From an uncultured Erythrobacter sp. (GTDB taxonomy: Bacteria > Pseudomonadota > Alphaproteobacteria > Sphingomonadales > Sphingomonadaceae): a DNA stretch of 36,691 nucleotides. The position numbers and the translations under genes were made by a program. The DNA lies in assembly GCA_947258465.1 (NCBI GenBank), contig CAMYIQ010000006.1, positions 1 to 36,691 of the forward strand, given 5' to 3'. Positions within the stretch are counted from its first letter, which is position 1. Each line of letters starts with the position of its first letter. A model generated the notes under the pieces. It was not told the origin of the DNA. It did no database searches and saw only the letters and a list, made by a program, of their open reading frames with translations. Shown here one piece after another: positions 1 to 9,071 of this stretch.

Positions 1-1
1 A

Positions 2-1177
2 GTCGCCTTTGCGCTGGAGAACCGCATCCCGGTTGTGCGCCGTGCGGAAATGCTGGCCGAGCTCATGCGGCTGAAGTCGACCGTTGCCGTGGCCGGAACC
101 CATGGCAAGACCACCACGACCAGCATGATCGCCGCACTGCTCGACGCGGGCGATATCGACCCCACAGTCATCAATGGCGGCATTATCGAGCAATATGGTT
201 CGAACGCACGCCTGGGCGACAGCGAATGGATGGTGGTCGAGGCCGACGAGAGCGACGGCAGCTTCCTGCGGCTCGATGGCACTATCGCCGTGGTCACCAA
301 TATCGACCCCGAACATCTCGAACACTATGGGGATTTCGACGGGGTGAAGGACGCCTTCGTGGAGTTCATCCACAATGTTCCGTTCTATGGCGCGGCGATC
401 CTGTGTATCGATAACGAGGAGGTGCAGGCGGTGATCGCCAAGGTCCGCGACCGCAATGTCGTAACTTATGGCTTCAACCTTCAGGCCGATATTTGCGGCG
501 TGAATGTGCGCCCCGATGCGGGCGGCAATTGTTTCGATGTCATTGTGCGCCGCCGGGGTCAGGAAGACCGGCGGATCGAAGGCGTGCGCCTGCCGATGCC
601 GGGCCGGCACAATGTCCAGAACGCGCTGGCCGCGATCGCGGTTTCGATCGAGATGGGGTGTCCCAACGAGGTAATCTGCAACGGCTTTTCCGCCTTTGGC
701 GGCGTCCGCCGGCGCTTTACCAAGGTGGGCGAGGTGCCGAGCGGCGATGGCGTGGCCACGATTATCGACGATTACGGCCATCACCCGGTCGAGATCAGGG
801 CCGTGCTCGACGCCGCGCGCGAAAGCGCCGGTGACGGGCGTGTGATCGCCGTGGTCCAGCCGCATCGCTATTCGCGTCTGCGCGATTTGATGGACGATTT
901 TCAAAGCTGCTTCAACGCGGCGGACGAGGTTTATGTCACGCCCGTATATGCTGCGGGCGAGGATCCGATCGACGGCGTCGATGCCGATGCGCTGGTTGCC
1001 GGTCTCAAGGCACGCGGTCACCGCGCCGCTGCGACGGTCGAGGACGAGGCGGACCTTGCCGAAAAGCTCGCGAATGATCTGCGCGCGGGCGATTTCGTGG
1101 TCTGCCTCGGCGCGGGCGACATCACGCAGTGGGCGGCAGGCCTGCAGAATGGCATTGCGAAGGCGACTACGGCATGA
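2..1177 (+). CDS. murC: UDP-N-acetylmuramate--L-alanine ligase MurC, 5' end missing
   Basis: MurC adds L-alanine to UDP-MurNAc using ATP, the first step of the cytoplasmic peptide-stem assembly of peptidoglycan. The reading frame is open from base 2, so the window cuts the gene; roughly the first 80-90 residues, including the N-terminal UDP-binding Rossmann domain, lie outside. Visible motifs are the Mur-ligase ATP loop GTHGKTTTTS near base 100, the VEADESDGSF segment, TNIDPEHLEHYG, and the C-terminal-domain motif DDYGHHPVEI. The last lobe ends normally at TGA 1175-1177, which overlaps the murB start as ATGA, so the two are probably translationally coupled. Identification is secure from several family-specific motifs and from its place next to murB and ddl. 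Confidence 0.97.
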   Translation, partial: VAFALENRIPVVRRAEMLAELMRLKSTVAVAGTHGKTTTTSMIAALLDAGDIDPTVINGGIIEQYGSNARLGDSEWMVVEADESDGSFLRLDGTIAVVTNIDPEHLEHYGDFDGVKDAFVEFIHNVPFYGAAILCIDNEEVQAVIAKVRDRNVVTYGFNLQADICGVNVRPDAGGNCFDVIVRRRGQEDRRIEGVRLPMPGRHNVQNALAAIAVSIEMGCPNEVICNGFSAFGGVRRRFTKVGEVPSGDGVATIIDDYGHHPVEIRAVLDAARESAGDGRVIAVVQPHRYSRLRDLMDDFQSCFNAADEVYVTPVYAAGEDPIDGVDADALVAGLKARGHRAAATVEDEADLAEKLANDLRAGDFVVCLGAGDITQWAAGLQNGIAKATTA

Positions 1178-2148
1178 GCGATCGCGACCAGCCCGGCGAT
1201 GCGAGAAACTGGGATAGCGGGATGGCGCCCGATTGCGAGGTCGAGGGCAGCATAGCCGCACCCATCGATATGCACGGCCTGCGCGGTAAACTCACACCCG
1301 ATGCGCCATTGGCCAAGCTGGTCTGGTTCAAATCGGGCGGCAAGGCGGACTGGCTGTTCGAACCGGCCGATCTCGACGATCTCAGACTGTTTCTCGAACG
1401 GCTGGGCGGCAACCTTCCGGTGATGGCGCTGGGCCTGGGCTCGAACCTGATCGTACGCGATGGCGGTGTTCCCGGCGTCGTCGTCAAGCTCGGCAAACCC
1501 TTTGCCGATATCGAGGTGGGCGACGATCACACGCTGACCTGCGGGGCGGGGGCGCATGGCATTTTGGTTGCATCGACAGCGCGCGATGCCGGGATTGCGG
1601 GGGTCGAATTCATGCGCGGTATCCCCGGTACGGTGGGCGGATTTGTCCGGATGAATGGCGGGGCCTATGGCCGCGAGGTCAGCGATGTGCTGATCGACTG
1701 CGACGTGATCCTTCCGGGCGGGCAATTCGTCACGCTTCCGGCGGCGGATTTGCGCTATAGCTATCGCCACTCCGTGCTGCCCGATGGTGCCGTGGTGGTC
1801 CGTGCCCGTTTCCAGGGCGAGCCCGGCGACCCCGAGATTATCGGCGCGAAGATGGACGAAATCGCCGAAGCGCGCGAAAATTCGCAGCCGCTGCGCACCA
1901 GAACGGGCGGTTCGACCTTCAAGAACCCGCCCGGCGAAAAGGCCTGGGAACTGGTCGATGCGGCCGGGTGCCGCGGGTTGAAGATGGGCGGCGCGCAGGT
2001 GAGCGAGAAGCACACCAATTTCCTTATCAATGTCGACGATGCGACCAGCGCCGACATCGAGGGGCTGGGCGAGGAGGTGAAACGCCGGGTCTATGCGAAT
2101 TCGGGCGTCGAGCTCGAATGGGAAATTCAGCGCGTGGGACGGCCGTAA
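1174..2148 (+). CDS. murB: UDP-N-acetylenolpyruvoylglucosamine reductase MurB
   Basis: MurB is the FAD- and NADPH-dependent reductase that makes UDP-MurNAc from the enolpyruvyl ether. The product from ATG 1174 is 324 residues. Family marks include NTxxKxGG-like WFKSGGKADWL, the FAD-binding LGLGSNLIVRDGG, GIPGTVGGFVRMNGGAYG, and the catalytic-serine region TGGSTFKNP (this GGSTFKNP form is type I MurB). I chose 1174 because it overlaps the murC stop by four bases (ATGA). ATG 1222 is an in-frame alternative that would trim a poorly conserved 16-residue leader, and an upstream in-frame start at 1129 would run deep into murC. A 9-base gap separates it from ddl. Confidence 0.96.
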   Translation: MSDRDQPGDARNWDSGMAPDCEVEGSIAAPIDMHGLRGKLTPDAPLAKLVWFKSGGKADWLFEPADLDDLRLFLERLGGNLPVMALGLGSNLIVRDGGVPGVVVKLGKPFADIEVGDDHTLTCGAGAHGILVASTARDAGIAGVEFMRGIPGTVGGFVRMNGGAYGREVSDVLIDCDVILPGGQFVTLPAADLRYSYRHSVLPDGAVVVRARFQGEPGDPEIIGAKMDEIAEARENSQPLRTRTGGSTFKNPPGEKAWELVDAAGCRGLKMGGAQVSEKHTNFLINVDDATSADIEGLGEEVKRRVYANSGVELEWEIQRVGRP

Positions 2149-2157
2149 GGATCAGCA

Positions 2158-3132
2158 ATGACCGATCTTTCCAAACTCCATATCGCCGTGCTGATGGGTG
2201 GCTGGGCCAATGAACGGCCCGTTTCGCTGATGTCGGGCGAGGGTGTGGCCAAAGCGCTGGAAGAGCGCGGCCACAAGGTGACGCGGATCGACATGGATCG
2301 TCAGGTGGCCGCGCGCATCGCGGAGGCCGCGCCCGATGTGGTGTTCAATGCGCTGCACGGCGTGCCGGGCGAGGATGGCAGCGTGCAGGGCATGCTCGAC
2401 CTGATGGGCATTCCCTATACCCATTCCGGCCTGGCGACTTCGGTAATCGCCATCGACAAGCAACTGACCAAGCAGGCGCTGGTGCCGCATGGCATCCCGA
2501 TGCCCGGCGGGCGCATCGTCAGAAGCGCGGACCTGTTCGAGCGCGATCCGATGCCGCGCCCCTATGTGCTGAAACCCGTCAACGAAGGCAGTTCGGTGGG
2601 GGTGGCCATCGTTACCGAGGAAGGCAATTACGGTAATCCGATCGCGCGCGATGCCGAGGGGCCGTGGCAGGACTTCGCGGAATTGCTGGCCGAACCGTTC
2701 ATCCAAGGCCGCGAAATGACCACCGCAGTGGTGGATTTCGAAGACGGCCCGCGCGCGCTCGGCGTGACCGAATTGAAACCCAAGAGCGGTTTTTACGATT
2801 TCGACGCGAAATATACCGATGGCATGACGGATCATGTCTGCCCTGCCGAAATCCCCGCGAATATAGAGAAGCTGTGCCTCGACTACGCGCTCAAGGCCCA
2901 TAGGCTGCTCGGGTGTCGTGGCACGAGCCGGACCGACTTTCGCTGGGACGAGAGGCAGGGCGAAGAGGGTCTGTTCATCCTCGAGACCAACACGCAGCCG
3001 GGCATGACTCCGCTCAGCCTGGTGCCGGAACAGGGCAGACATGCCGGCATCGAATATGGCGAGCTGTGCGAGCTGGTAGTGGCCGCCGCGCTGCGCCGGC
3101 ATGCGGGTAAATCTGGTGACGGCGATGGCTAA
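2158..3132 (+). CDS. ddl: D-alanine--D-alanine ligase
   Basis: This ATP-grasp enzyme joins two D-alanines for the pentapeptide terminus of the peptidoglycan precursor. The 324-residue product shows the N-terminal VLMGGWANERPVSLMSG segment, the ATP-grasp loop YVLKPVNEGSSVGVAIV, and the metal- and substrate-binding end with ETNTQPGMTPLS, where the common form is NTxPGMT. Length and motifs match a normal DdlB. It follows murB by 9 bases, and its end (TAA 3130-3132) overlaps the start of ftsQ by 8 bases, continuing the tight dcw operon. Confidence 0.97.
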   Translation: MTDLSKLHIAVLMGGWANERPVSLMSGEGVAKALEERGHKVTRIDMDRQVAARIAEAAPDVVFNALHGVPGEDGSVQGMLDLMGIPYTHSGLATSVIAIDKQLTKQALVPHGIPMPGGRIVRSADLFERDPMPRPYVLKPVNEGSSVGVAIVTEEGNYGNPIARDAEGPWQDFAELLAEPFIQGREMTTAVVDFEDGPRALGVTELKPKSGFYDFDAKYTDGMTDHVCPAEIPANIEKLCLDYALKAHRLLGCRGTSRTDFRWDERQGEEGLFILETNTQPGMTPLSLVPEQGRHAGIEYGELCELVVAAALRRHAGKSGDGDG

Positions 3133-4033
3133 GGTCAAACGCAAGCCCGCCGGTGTGCGCCGCTCGGCCGCGGCGCGCAGCCGCAGCCAGAAGGCCCGCG
3201 CGGCGAAGCGCCACACCAGCGGTCTGCTCGATCGGATAATGGGGGCTTTGCCCTTCACCGAAGAGCAGTGGCACAAGTTTTTCCTGTTCGCGATCGTCGC
3301 GACCGCCATCGGCATCGCCTGGACCATTGCGAGCTATGCCGGCGTACCGGATTTGGCCAGGGCGGAACTGGCCAAGTCGGCCTCGCGCTCCGGTTTCGAG
3401 GTCAGCCGGGTCAGCGTGTCGGGTGTAGAGCAGATGAACGAACGGCTGGTATATGAACGCGTATTGGCCGAACGGGATCGCCCGATGCCGCTCGTGGATC
3501 TCGAGGAGGTCCGCGAACGCCTGCTGGAATTGCCCTGGGTGTCGGATGCGCGCGTTTCGCGCCAACTGCCCGATACGCTCAAGGTCGATATCGTCGAACG
3601 CGTTCCGCATGCGGTTCTCCGCAAGCCCGACCGTCTGGTTCTGATCGACCCCAAGGGCCACGAACTGGAGCCGATCAGCGCGAAGAAGGCCGAAGGCAAG
3701 CTTCTGATCGAGGGGCCGGGGGCCGCGCGGCAGGTCGAGGAGCTGGGCAGGTTGCTCGACGCCGCACCGGCGCTCAAGCCCCATATCGCATCGGCCGAGT
3801 GGGTCGGCAACCGGCGCTGGAACCTGACCTTCAAGACCGGGCAATTGCTGGCGCTTCCCGAAGGCGAGCTGGGCCCGCCCGCGCTGGTGAAGTTCGCCCA
3901 GCTCGACGGCATGCACCGCTTGATCGGCGGCAAGCCCGTGGCGATCGACATGCGCGTTCCCGACCGCGCCTATCTGCGCTGCGAAGACGGACCCTGCCCG
4001 AAGCAGATGTCCCTCAACGGAAGGGGGCGGTAG
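3125..4033 (+). CDS. ftsQ: cell division protein FtsQ
   Basis: FtsQ is the bitopic inner-membrane scaffold of the divisome (FtsQLB). The predicted 302-residue protein has a basic cytoplasmic tail rich in Lys/Arg (residues 1-35), one membrane span at about 51-72, then a periplasmic POTRA domain (about 88-158, beginning near FEVSRVSVSG and including LPWVSDARVSRQLPDTL) and the FtsQ beta domain. I chose ATG 3125, giving MAKVKRK, because it sits in an 8-base overlap with ddl. An in-frame ATG at 3101 lies further inside ddl and would add eight residues. The stop TAG 4031-4033 shares a base with the GTG of ftsA. Confidence 0.93.
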   Translation: MAKVKRKPAGVRRSAAARSRSQKARAAKRHTSGLLDRIMGALPFTEEQWHKFFLFAIVATAIGIAWTIASYAGVPDLARAELAKSASRSGFEVSRVSVSGVEQMNERLVYERVLAERDRPMPLVDLEEVRERLLELPWVSDARVSRQLPDTLKVDIVERVPHAVLRKPDRLVLIDPKGHELEPISAKKAEGKLLIEGPGAARQVEELGRLLDAAPALKPHIASAEWVGNRRWNLTFKTGQLLALPEGELGPPALVKFAQLDGMHRLIGGKPVAIDMRVPDRAYLRCEDGPCPKQMSLNGRGR

Positions 4034-5319
4034 TGGCGACTGCGCAGCCCCGCATTACCCGCGTGTTCGGCGCCGTGAACATCGGATCGTTCCGCGTGTC
4101 CGCCATGATCATGGGGGAAGCGGAAGGGGGCGAAATGATCGTGCTGGGGTCCAGCCACCGCGCCAGCGACGGTATCAAGCGCGGCTACGTCACCGATATG
4201 CGCGCTGCCAGCCATGCGATCCGCACTGCGGTCGAAAAAGCCGAGGCAAATGCCAACACGTCGATTCAGAGCGTGTGGATCGGTTGCGCGGGCGCGGGCC
4301 TGTCGAGCAAGATTTCGAGCGTCGAGATCGCCATTGGCGGTCGCCGCATCGAAGAGGACGATATCGAACATCTCCTCTATGCCGCGCGCGATCATCTGCA
4401 TCCCGACGGGCGCATGGTGTTGCATGCGCAGCCCGCTCACTACACCCTGGATGGCGCGCATGGCGTCGCCAACCCCAAGGGCCTTCACGCCGAAGCGCTG
4501 GGGGTCGATGTGCACGTCACTCTCGCCGAGGGCGCGCCGGTGCGGAATCTGATTGAGGCCGTTCAGACGGCGCATCTCGATGTGGAAGGTGTGGTCGCGA
4601 GCCCCCTGGCGGCTGCGCATGCCTGTCTTACGCGAGAGGAACGCGAACTGGGCGTCGCGCTGGTCGAAATCGGCGCGCAGGTGACCAATGTATCGGTCCA
4701 CGCCGCAGGTATGCTGCTGGGTCTGAAATCGATCCCGATCGGATCGAACGACATCACCGATGCGATTGCTTCGTCGCTGGGTATCCGGCGCAGCCAGGCG
4801 GAACGGCTCAAATGTGTGGCCGGGTCGGCAATTGCCACGCCGACCGATCATCGCGAGATGATCCCCGTCAACGGGCCGGGCGAGGAAGCGGGCGGACCGC
4901 TCGCTCGCGGTGCGGACGAACACAACCGCATCGCCCGGGCCGAACTCGTCTCGATCGTCACCGACCGGCTGGGAATCGCCACTGGCGAAATCGGCAAGGC
5001 GCTCAAGACGATGGGCTTTGCGGGCGCGCAAGGGGGGCAAGTCGTGCTCACCGGCGGCGGCGCGGAACTGCACGGCATTGCCGAATTCATGCAGGGCGCG
5101 CTGGGACAGCCGGTGCGGATCGGCAAGCCCCCTTCGCTGCAGGGCCTGCCCGAAGCGCATGCGACACCCGGTTTCGCGACATTGGCGGGCCTGTGTCTTT
5201 ATGCGGCAGACGACCCCGTCGACATCCGATCGGTAGGCCCGCGGTTCCAGCCGACCAAGCGCTATCGGGGCATGGGTCTGGTCAACCGTGTCTTTCAAGC
5301 GGTGCGCGAGTATTTCTGA
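4033..5319 (+). CDS. ftsA: cell division protein FtsA
   Basis: FtsA is an actin-fold ATPase that tethers FtsZ filaments to the membrane and recruits later divisome proteins. The start is inferred as GTG 4033, which overlaps the last base of the ftsQ TAG and has a purine-rich AAGGGGG stretch just upstream (about 4021-4027). Longer in-frame starts would run through ftsQ. The 428-residue product has the N-terminal nucleotide loop (VFGAVNIGSF), the 1C subdomain region with GCAGAGLSSK, the phosphate-2 type segment VVLTGGGAELHGI, and a C-terminal amphipathic helix ending in VFQAVREYF, the expected membrane-targeting sequence. It is separated from ftsZ by a 135-base regulatory gap, unlike the upstream overlaps. 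Confidence 0.95.
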   Translation: MATAQPRITRVFGAVNIGSFRVSAMIMGEAEGGEMIVLGSSHRASDGIKRGYVTDMRAASHAIRTAVEKAEANANTSIQSVWIGCAGAGLSSKISSVEIAIGGRRIEEDDIEHLLYAARDHLHPDGRMVLHAQPAHYTLDGAHGVANPKGLHAEALGVDVHVTLAEGAPVRNLIEAVQTAHLDVEGVVASPLAAAHACLTREERELGVALVEIGAQVTNVSVHAAGMLLGLKSIPIGSNDITDAIASSLGIRRSQAERLKCVAGSAIATPTDHREMIPVNGPGEEAGGPLARGADEHNRIARAELVSIVTDRLGIATGEIGKALKTMGFAGAQGGQVVLTGGGAELHGIAEFMQGALGQPVRIGKPPSLQGLPEAHATPGFATLAGLCLYAADDPVDIRSVGPRFQPTKRYRGMGLVNRVFQAVREYF

Positions 5320-5354
5320 GGGTTGATACGCGGCGCAATCCCGCCTTTAGCCCT

Positions 5355-5451
5355 TGTGGATAAGGCACATAAGGCTGCGGCCTGCGATTCGCTTTGTGCC
5401 AGAGTTGTGACATAAAGTCGGCAACGCGACTTTCGAATACCCAGGGGACTC
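5355..5451 (+). promoter_or_regulatory. ftsZ upstream region with DnaA box and two GANTC methylation sites
   Basis: The 135-base ftsA-ftsZ gap contains TGTGGATAA at 5355-5363, the exact reverse complement of the consensus DnaA box TTATCCACA. It also contains GATTC at 5386-5390 and GACTC at 5447-5451, both GANTC sites for the CcrM methyltransferase found in alphaproteobacteria. The second overlaps the stretch between the Shine-Dalgarno-like AGGGGA (5443-5448) and the ftsZ ATG. In Caulobacter, ftsZ responds both to DnaA and to CcrM methylation, so the grouping is plausible as cell-cycle control. I could not identify a convincing -35/-10 pair here, so the transcription start is unknown. Confidence 0.55.
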
Positions 5452-5454
5452 TCG

Positions 5455-7254
5455 ATGAGTATCAATATCGGACCGGCATCTGACGACGATCTTCGTCCCA
5501 GGATCATGGTCGTTGGCGTCGGCGGTGCGGGCGGCAATGCCATCGCCAACATGATGCAGGCTGAAATCGAAGGCGTCGATTTCATCGTTGCCAATACCGA
5601 TGCTCAGGCCTTGAGCACCTCCGCATCCGAAAAGCGCATCCAGCTCGGACCCGATATCACCGGCGGTCTCGGCGCGGGCGCGCGCCCCGAAGTGGGCAAG
5701 GCCGCGGCCGAGGAAACGGTCGATGAGATCGAAGATGCGCTCGACGGCGTGAACATGGTGTTCATCGCGGCCGGCATGGGCGGCGGCACCGGGACCGGCG
5801 CGGCGCCGGTCATCGCCGAAGCGGCGCGCAAGAAAGGCGTGCTGACCGTCGGCGTGGTGACCAAGCCGTTCCTGTTCGAAGGCACGCGCCGTATGCGCGC
5901 GGCGGAAGCCGGCATCGACGAGCTGCAAAAGCATGTCGATACGCTGATCGTCATTCCCAACCAGAACCTGTTCCTGGTGGCCAAGGCGGAAACGACCTTC
6001 AAGGAAGCCTTCATGCTCGCCGACGAGGTGTTGCAGCAGGGCGTTCGGTCGATCACCGATCTGATGGTCATGCCGGGCCTGATCAATCTCGATTTCGCGG
6101 ACGTGCGCTCGGTGATGAGCGAAATGGGCAAGGCGATGATGGGTACGGGCGAGGGCGAGGGCGACAATCGTGCGCTCGAGGCGGCCGAACATGCGATCGC
6201 CAACCCCCTGCTCGACGGTGTGTCCATGGCCGGTGCCAAGGGCGTTATCATCTCGATCATCGGCGGCGAAGACATGAAGCTGCTCGAGGTCGATGAGGCG
6301 GCGAACCACATTCGCGAACTGGTCGACGAAGATGCCAACATCATCTGGGGCAGCGCTTTCAACCCCGACCTCGAGGGCAAGATCCGCGTCTCGGTCGTCG
6401 CCACGGGGATCGAACCGGACGGGTCGGTCGCGGCTGCGCCCTCGCGCGCCTTTTCCATGCGCGAAAGCAGGGCTCCGAAGCGCCCGGTGCTCGATGTGCC
6501 GAGCGAAGATCCGGCCGAAGAGGAGCCGTTCGAGCTGAACGAGGGGCTTTCCGCCGATCCCGAACCGCAGCAGCCCGGCCATGCGGCTGAAGCCCCGTCC
6601 GAACCCGAACAGGCCGCGACGGAGGCGGATGCTCTCGATCTCACGGAGGAAATGGACACCGCGGGCGGCGCGCAGCCCTTCGGCCTGACCCCGGCGACCT
6701 CGGGTTCCTCGGCTGGTGAGGGCGAAGACCACTATGACGACGTCGACGACATCGTCGATCCGCTCGCCGGCTTGCGCAACGAACATACCGAACGTTTCGA
6801 CGCCACCGACGACGAGGGTGTTCCCGAACCTGCCGATGACAGGGAATTCGGCGGAGCCCCAGCCACGGAAGGATGGAACGAGGATCGTTCCGCGTCTGGC
6901 CGCTCGGGCGGAAACGAACCCGGGGGCGAGAGCCCTCAGGATGAATTCGAGCTTGGCGACGAGCACCTTGCCACCGAAAGCCCGCTTGCGACCAAACCCG
7001 GCCGCAAGCAGCCCGTGCTTCCGGGAGATGGCCCGGCGGGCGAGAATGCGACCGGCGCCGGTGGTTCGTCGGCCGGTCAGAGCGGTGGCGGCAGCGGCGC
7101 GCTGCCGGGCAATACGCTGTTCGAACGCATGGCCAATCTCTCCCGCGGGGCCGGCGGCGCCGATGCCGAGGACGAAGGTGAAGACGACGACAATGGTGAA
7201 AGCGGCGGCGGACTTAATATTCCGCGCTTTCTCGGGCGCCAGAACAACCAGTAA
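5455..7254 (+). CDS. ftsZ: cell division protein FtsZ
   Basis: FtsZ is the tubulin-like GTPase that polymerises into the division ring. The 599-residue protein has the N-terminal VVGVGGAGGNAI loop, the tubulin signature GGGTGTG at residues 109-115, the T7-type catalytic segment NLDFADVRSVM, and the C-terminal core up to about residue 320. It then carries an unusually long, acidic and low-complexity linker (about 330-585, rich in E, D, G, S and P) and ends with IPRFLGRQNNQ, the conserved C-terminal peptide that binds FtsA. Long linkers are common in alphaproteobacteria. The start at ATG 5455 follows an AGGGGA ribosome-binding site. The neighbour downstream is a secreted SPOR-domain gene. Confidence 0.98.
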   Translation: MSINIGPASDDDLRPRIMVVGVGGAGGNAIANMMQAEIEGVDFIVANTDAQALSTSASEKRIQLGPDITGGLGAGARPEVGKAAAEETVDEIEDALDGVNMVFIAAGMGGGTGTGAAPVIAEAARKKGVLTVGVVTKPFLFEGTRRMRAAEAGIDELQKHVDTLIVIPNQNLFLVAKAETTFKEAFMLADEVLQQGVRSITDLMVMPGLINLDFADVRSVMSEMGKAMMGTGEGEGDNRALEAAEHAIANPLLDGVSMAGAKGVIISIIGGEDMKLLEVDEAANHIRELVDEDANIIWGSAFNPDLEGKIRVSVVATGIEPDGSVAAAPSRAFSMRESRAPKRPVLDVPSEDPAEEEPFELNEGLSADPEPQQPGHAAEAPSEPEQAATEADALDLTEEMDTAGGAQPFGLTPATSGSSAGEGEDHYDDVDDIVDPLAGLRNEHTERFDATDDEGVPEPADDREFGGAPATEGWNEDRSASGRSGGNEPGGESPQDEFELGDEHLATESPLATKPGRKQPVLPGDGPAGENATGAGGSSAGQSGGGSGALPGNTLFERMANLSRGAGGADAEDEGEDDDNGESGGGLNIPRFLGRQNNQ

Positions 7255-7302
7255 CCGGGCCGTGTCGGTACGATCCGGCGCTCCTTTTGCGAGAGTGGCA
7301 CC

Positions 7303-8922
7303 ATGAGTTCGATGCGGCGAATGGCGTCGGCGGCGGCGCTGCTGGCTCTTATGGCGTTGCCCGGGACTGCTTCCGCGCAGCGCGAGATCGTCCAGCCGCT
7401 GCCTGCACCGGGCGAGCGCCAGCTAAGCGACGCGCTTTCGCGGCTCGCGCGCAATGCGACCGATGTGGGCGCTTTGCTCGATGCGGGCGAGGCGGCGCTC
7501 GAACTAAACGATATCGATGCGGCGATCGGCTTTTTCGGGCGCGCCAACGAGCTTTCTCCCGGCAATTCTCGGACGAAAGTCGGCCTGGCCCGTGCCTACA
7601 CGCGGTCTCGCAGACCTGTGGAAGCCCTGCGGCTTTTCGCGGAAGCGGAAGCGGCGGGTGTCGCCAATGCGCGCATGGCGGAAGAACGCGGGCTGGCCTT
7701 CGATCTCGTGGGCGATGCGGCGAGCGCGCAAACGCTGTACCGGCTGGCGCTGGCCAATGGAGCCGGCGATGGGGTGACGCGGCGCCTAGCGCTCAGCCAG
7801 GCGATTTCGGGCGATCGCGAAGGGTTCGAAGCGACTTTGCTGCCCTTGCTCGAGCGCGGCGATGTCGCGGCATTCCGGACGCGAGCCTTCGGCCTGGCGA
7901 TTCTCGGCGATGCGCGCGAAGCGAAGGATATCGCAAATACCATGCTGCCGACCGGCCTCGGCTCGCGCATGGCCGCCTATTTCGACTATATGCCGCGGCT
8001 GACCAAGGCGCAGCAGGCCGCCGCAGGCAATCTGGGCGTCTTCCCGCGTATCGCCAGTATCGGCACCGACGATGCGGGTATCGCCGAATATTCCCCGGCG
8101 CCGCCGCAGATTGCCCGCGCGTCGGCCCCGGCGGCCGTTCCAAGCCCCGCCCCGGCGCAGAGCATGTCCAGCCAGGCCGACGACCGTGGGGACCGGTAGC
8201 GTCCGGACATTGCGCGCAGCCCGGCGGGCGAAGAGCGCTCATCCTCCTCCGCAACGCCGCCGGAACCGGTATCGCCACCGGCCGCTACCGCTCCCACGCG
8301 AAACGCCGCAGCGCGACCCGTTGCCGATCGGGAAACCCTGCCGGCTTCGGGCCTTCGCGATGAACCGGTTGTCGTCGCGCAGGCCAGTCCGGCTGGCGCG
8401 GCCCGGTCGGCGGCTGAAGCACCCTCGGCATCGATGCCCTTGTCCGAGCCGCCGCAGCAGCCACAATCCGCAGCGGGGCCGACGCCAGAACCGGAGCAGG
8501 CTTTCGAGCCCGCGCCTCGTTCTGTCGCCGATGCCTTCAGCAGCTTTACGCTCGAACCGGGCTCGACCTCGCCGGGGTCGAATGGTGCCGTGGACATCAC
8601 CCAAATCGATATTCCGCGTGAGCAAGCTCGGCCCAAGCCCCCGCCACCTCCCGTTCACCCCGCGCGTCACTGGGTGCAGGTGGCGACCGGCAAGGACAGG
8701 AATGCCCTGAAGTTCGACTGGCGCCGGATTTCCCGAAAGGCTGGCGGCAAGCTGGACGACAAGGGGCCGTTCGTGACCCCGTGGGGGGAGGCCAACCGGC
8801 TTTTGTCCGGACCTTATGGCAGTGCCAAGAAGGCGCGTGAAATGGTCAATGAACTCAGGAAGTTGGATGTGGATTCCTTTCCCTTCACCAGCGCCGAGGG
8901 CGAGGCGATCGACACGCTCTGA
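7303..8922 (+). pseudogene. secreted TPR-SPOR domain protein interrupted by an in-frame TAG
   Basis: One reading frame runs from ATG 7303 to TGA 8920-8922, 540 codons including the stop, broken only by TAG at 8197-8199 (codon 299). The first part has a signal peptide (about residues 1-26, cleaved after TASA), then TPR-like helical repeats (about 30-210). After the TAG the same frame stays open through a Pro/Ala-rich linker and ends in a SPOR-like domain at about codons 456-533, from HWVQVATG to SFPFTS. SPOR domains bind denuded septal glycan, which fits the position after ftsZ. The downstream half has no signal peptide and no obvious ribosome-binding site before its first ATG (8434). Either the gene is truncated to a 298-residue TPR protein, or TAG is a recent mutation or a sequencing error (CAG or GAG to TAG are one-base changes). 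Confidence 0.8.
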
Positions 8923-9071
8923 CCTTCGCGAGGGTTAATGCGCGGCGGGGTTTTGTTCACAAGCTTTGCACAAGCCTTAGCGGTTCTCCCCAGCGCCGAC
9001 CGCCTCTTCCATTGCCAAGCGACGGTGCGTTTCTGCATCCCCCATCATATGACGCGCAGGGGACAGCTTCG

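Noticed and set aside
1018..2013. Long minus-strand frame over murB
   Set aside because: It is antisense to murB, with no recognisable domain and no ribosome-binding site.
5347..6966. Long open frame (539 codons) on the minus strand over ftsZ
   Set aside because: It is antisense to a secure ftsZ, its Arg/Gly-rich product matches no family, and GC-rich DNA commonly gives such shadows.
8200..8922. Separate gene for the SPOR half
   Set aside because: It has no ribosome-binding site before ATG 8434 and no signal peptide, and it continues the frame of the TPR part, so it is treated as one interrupted gene.
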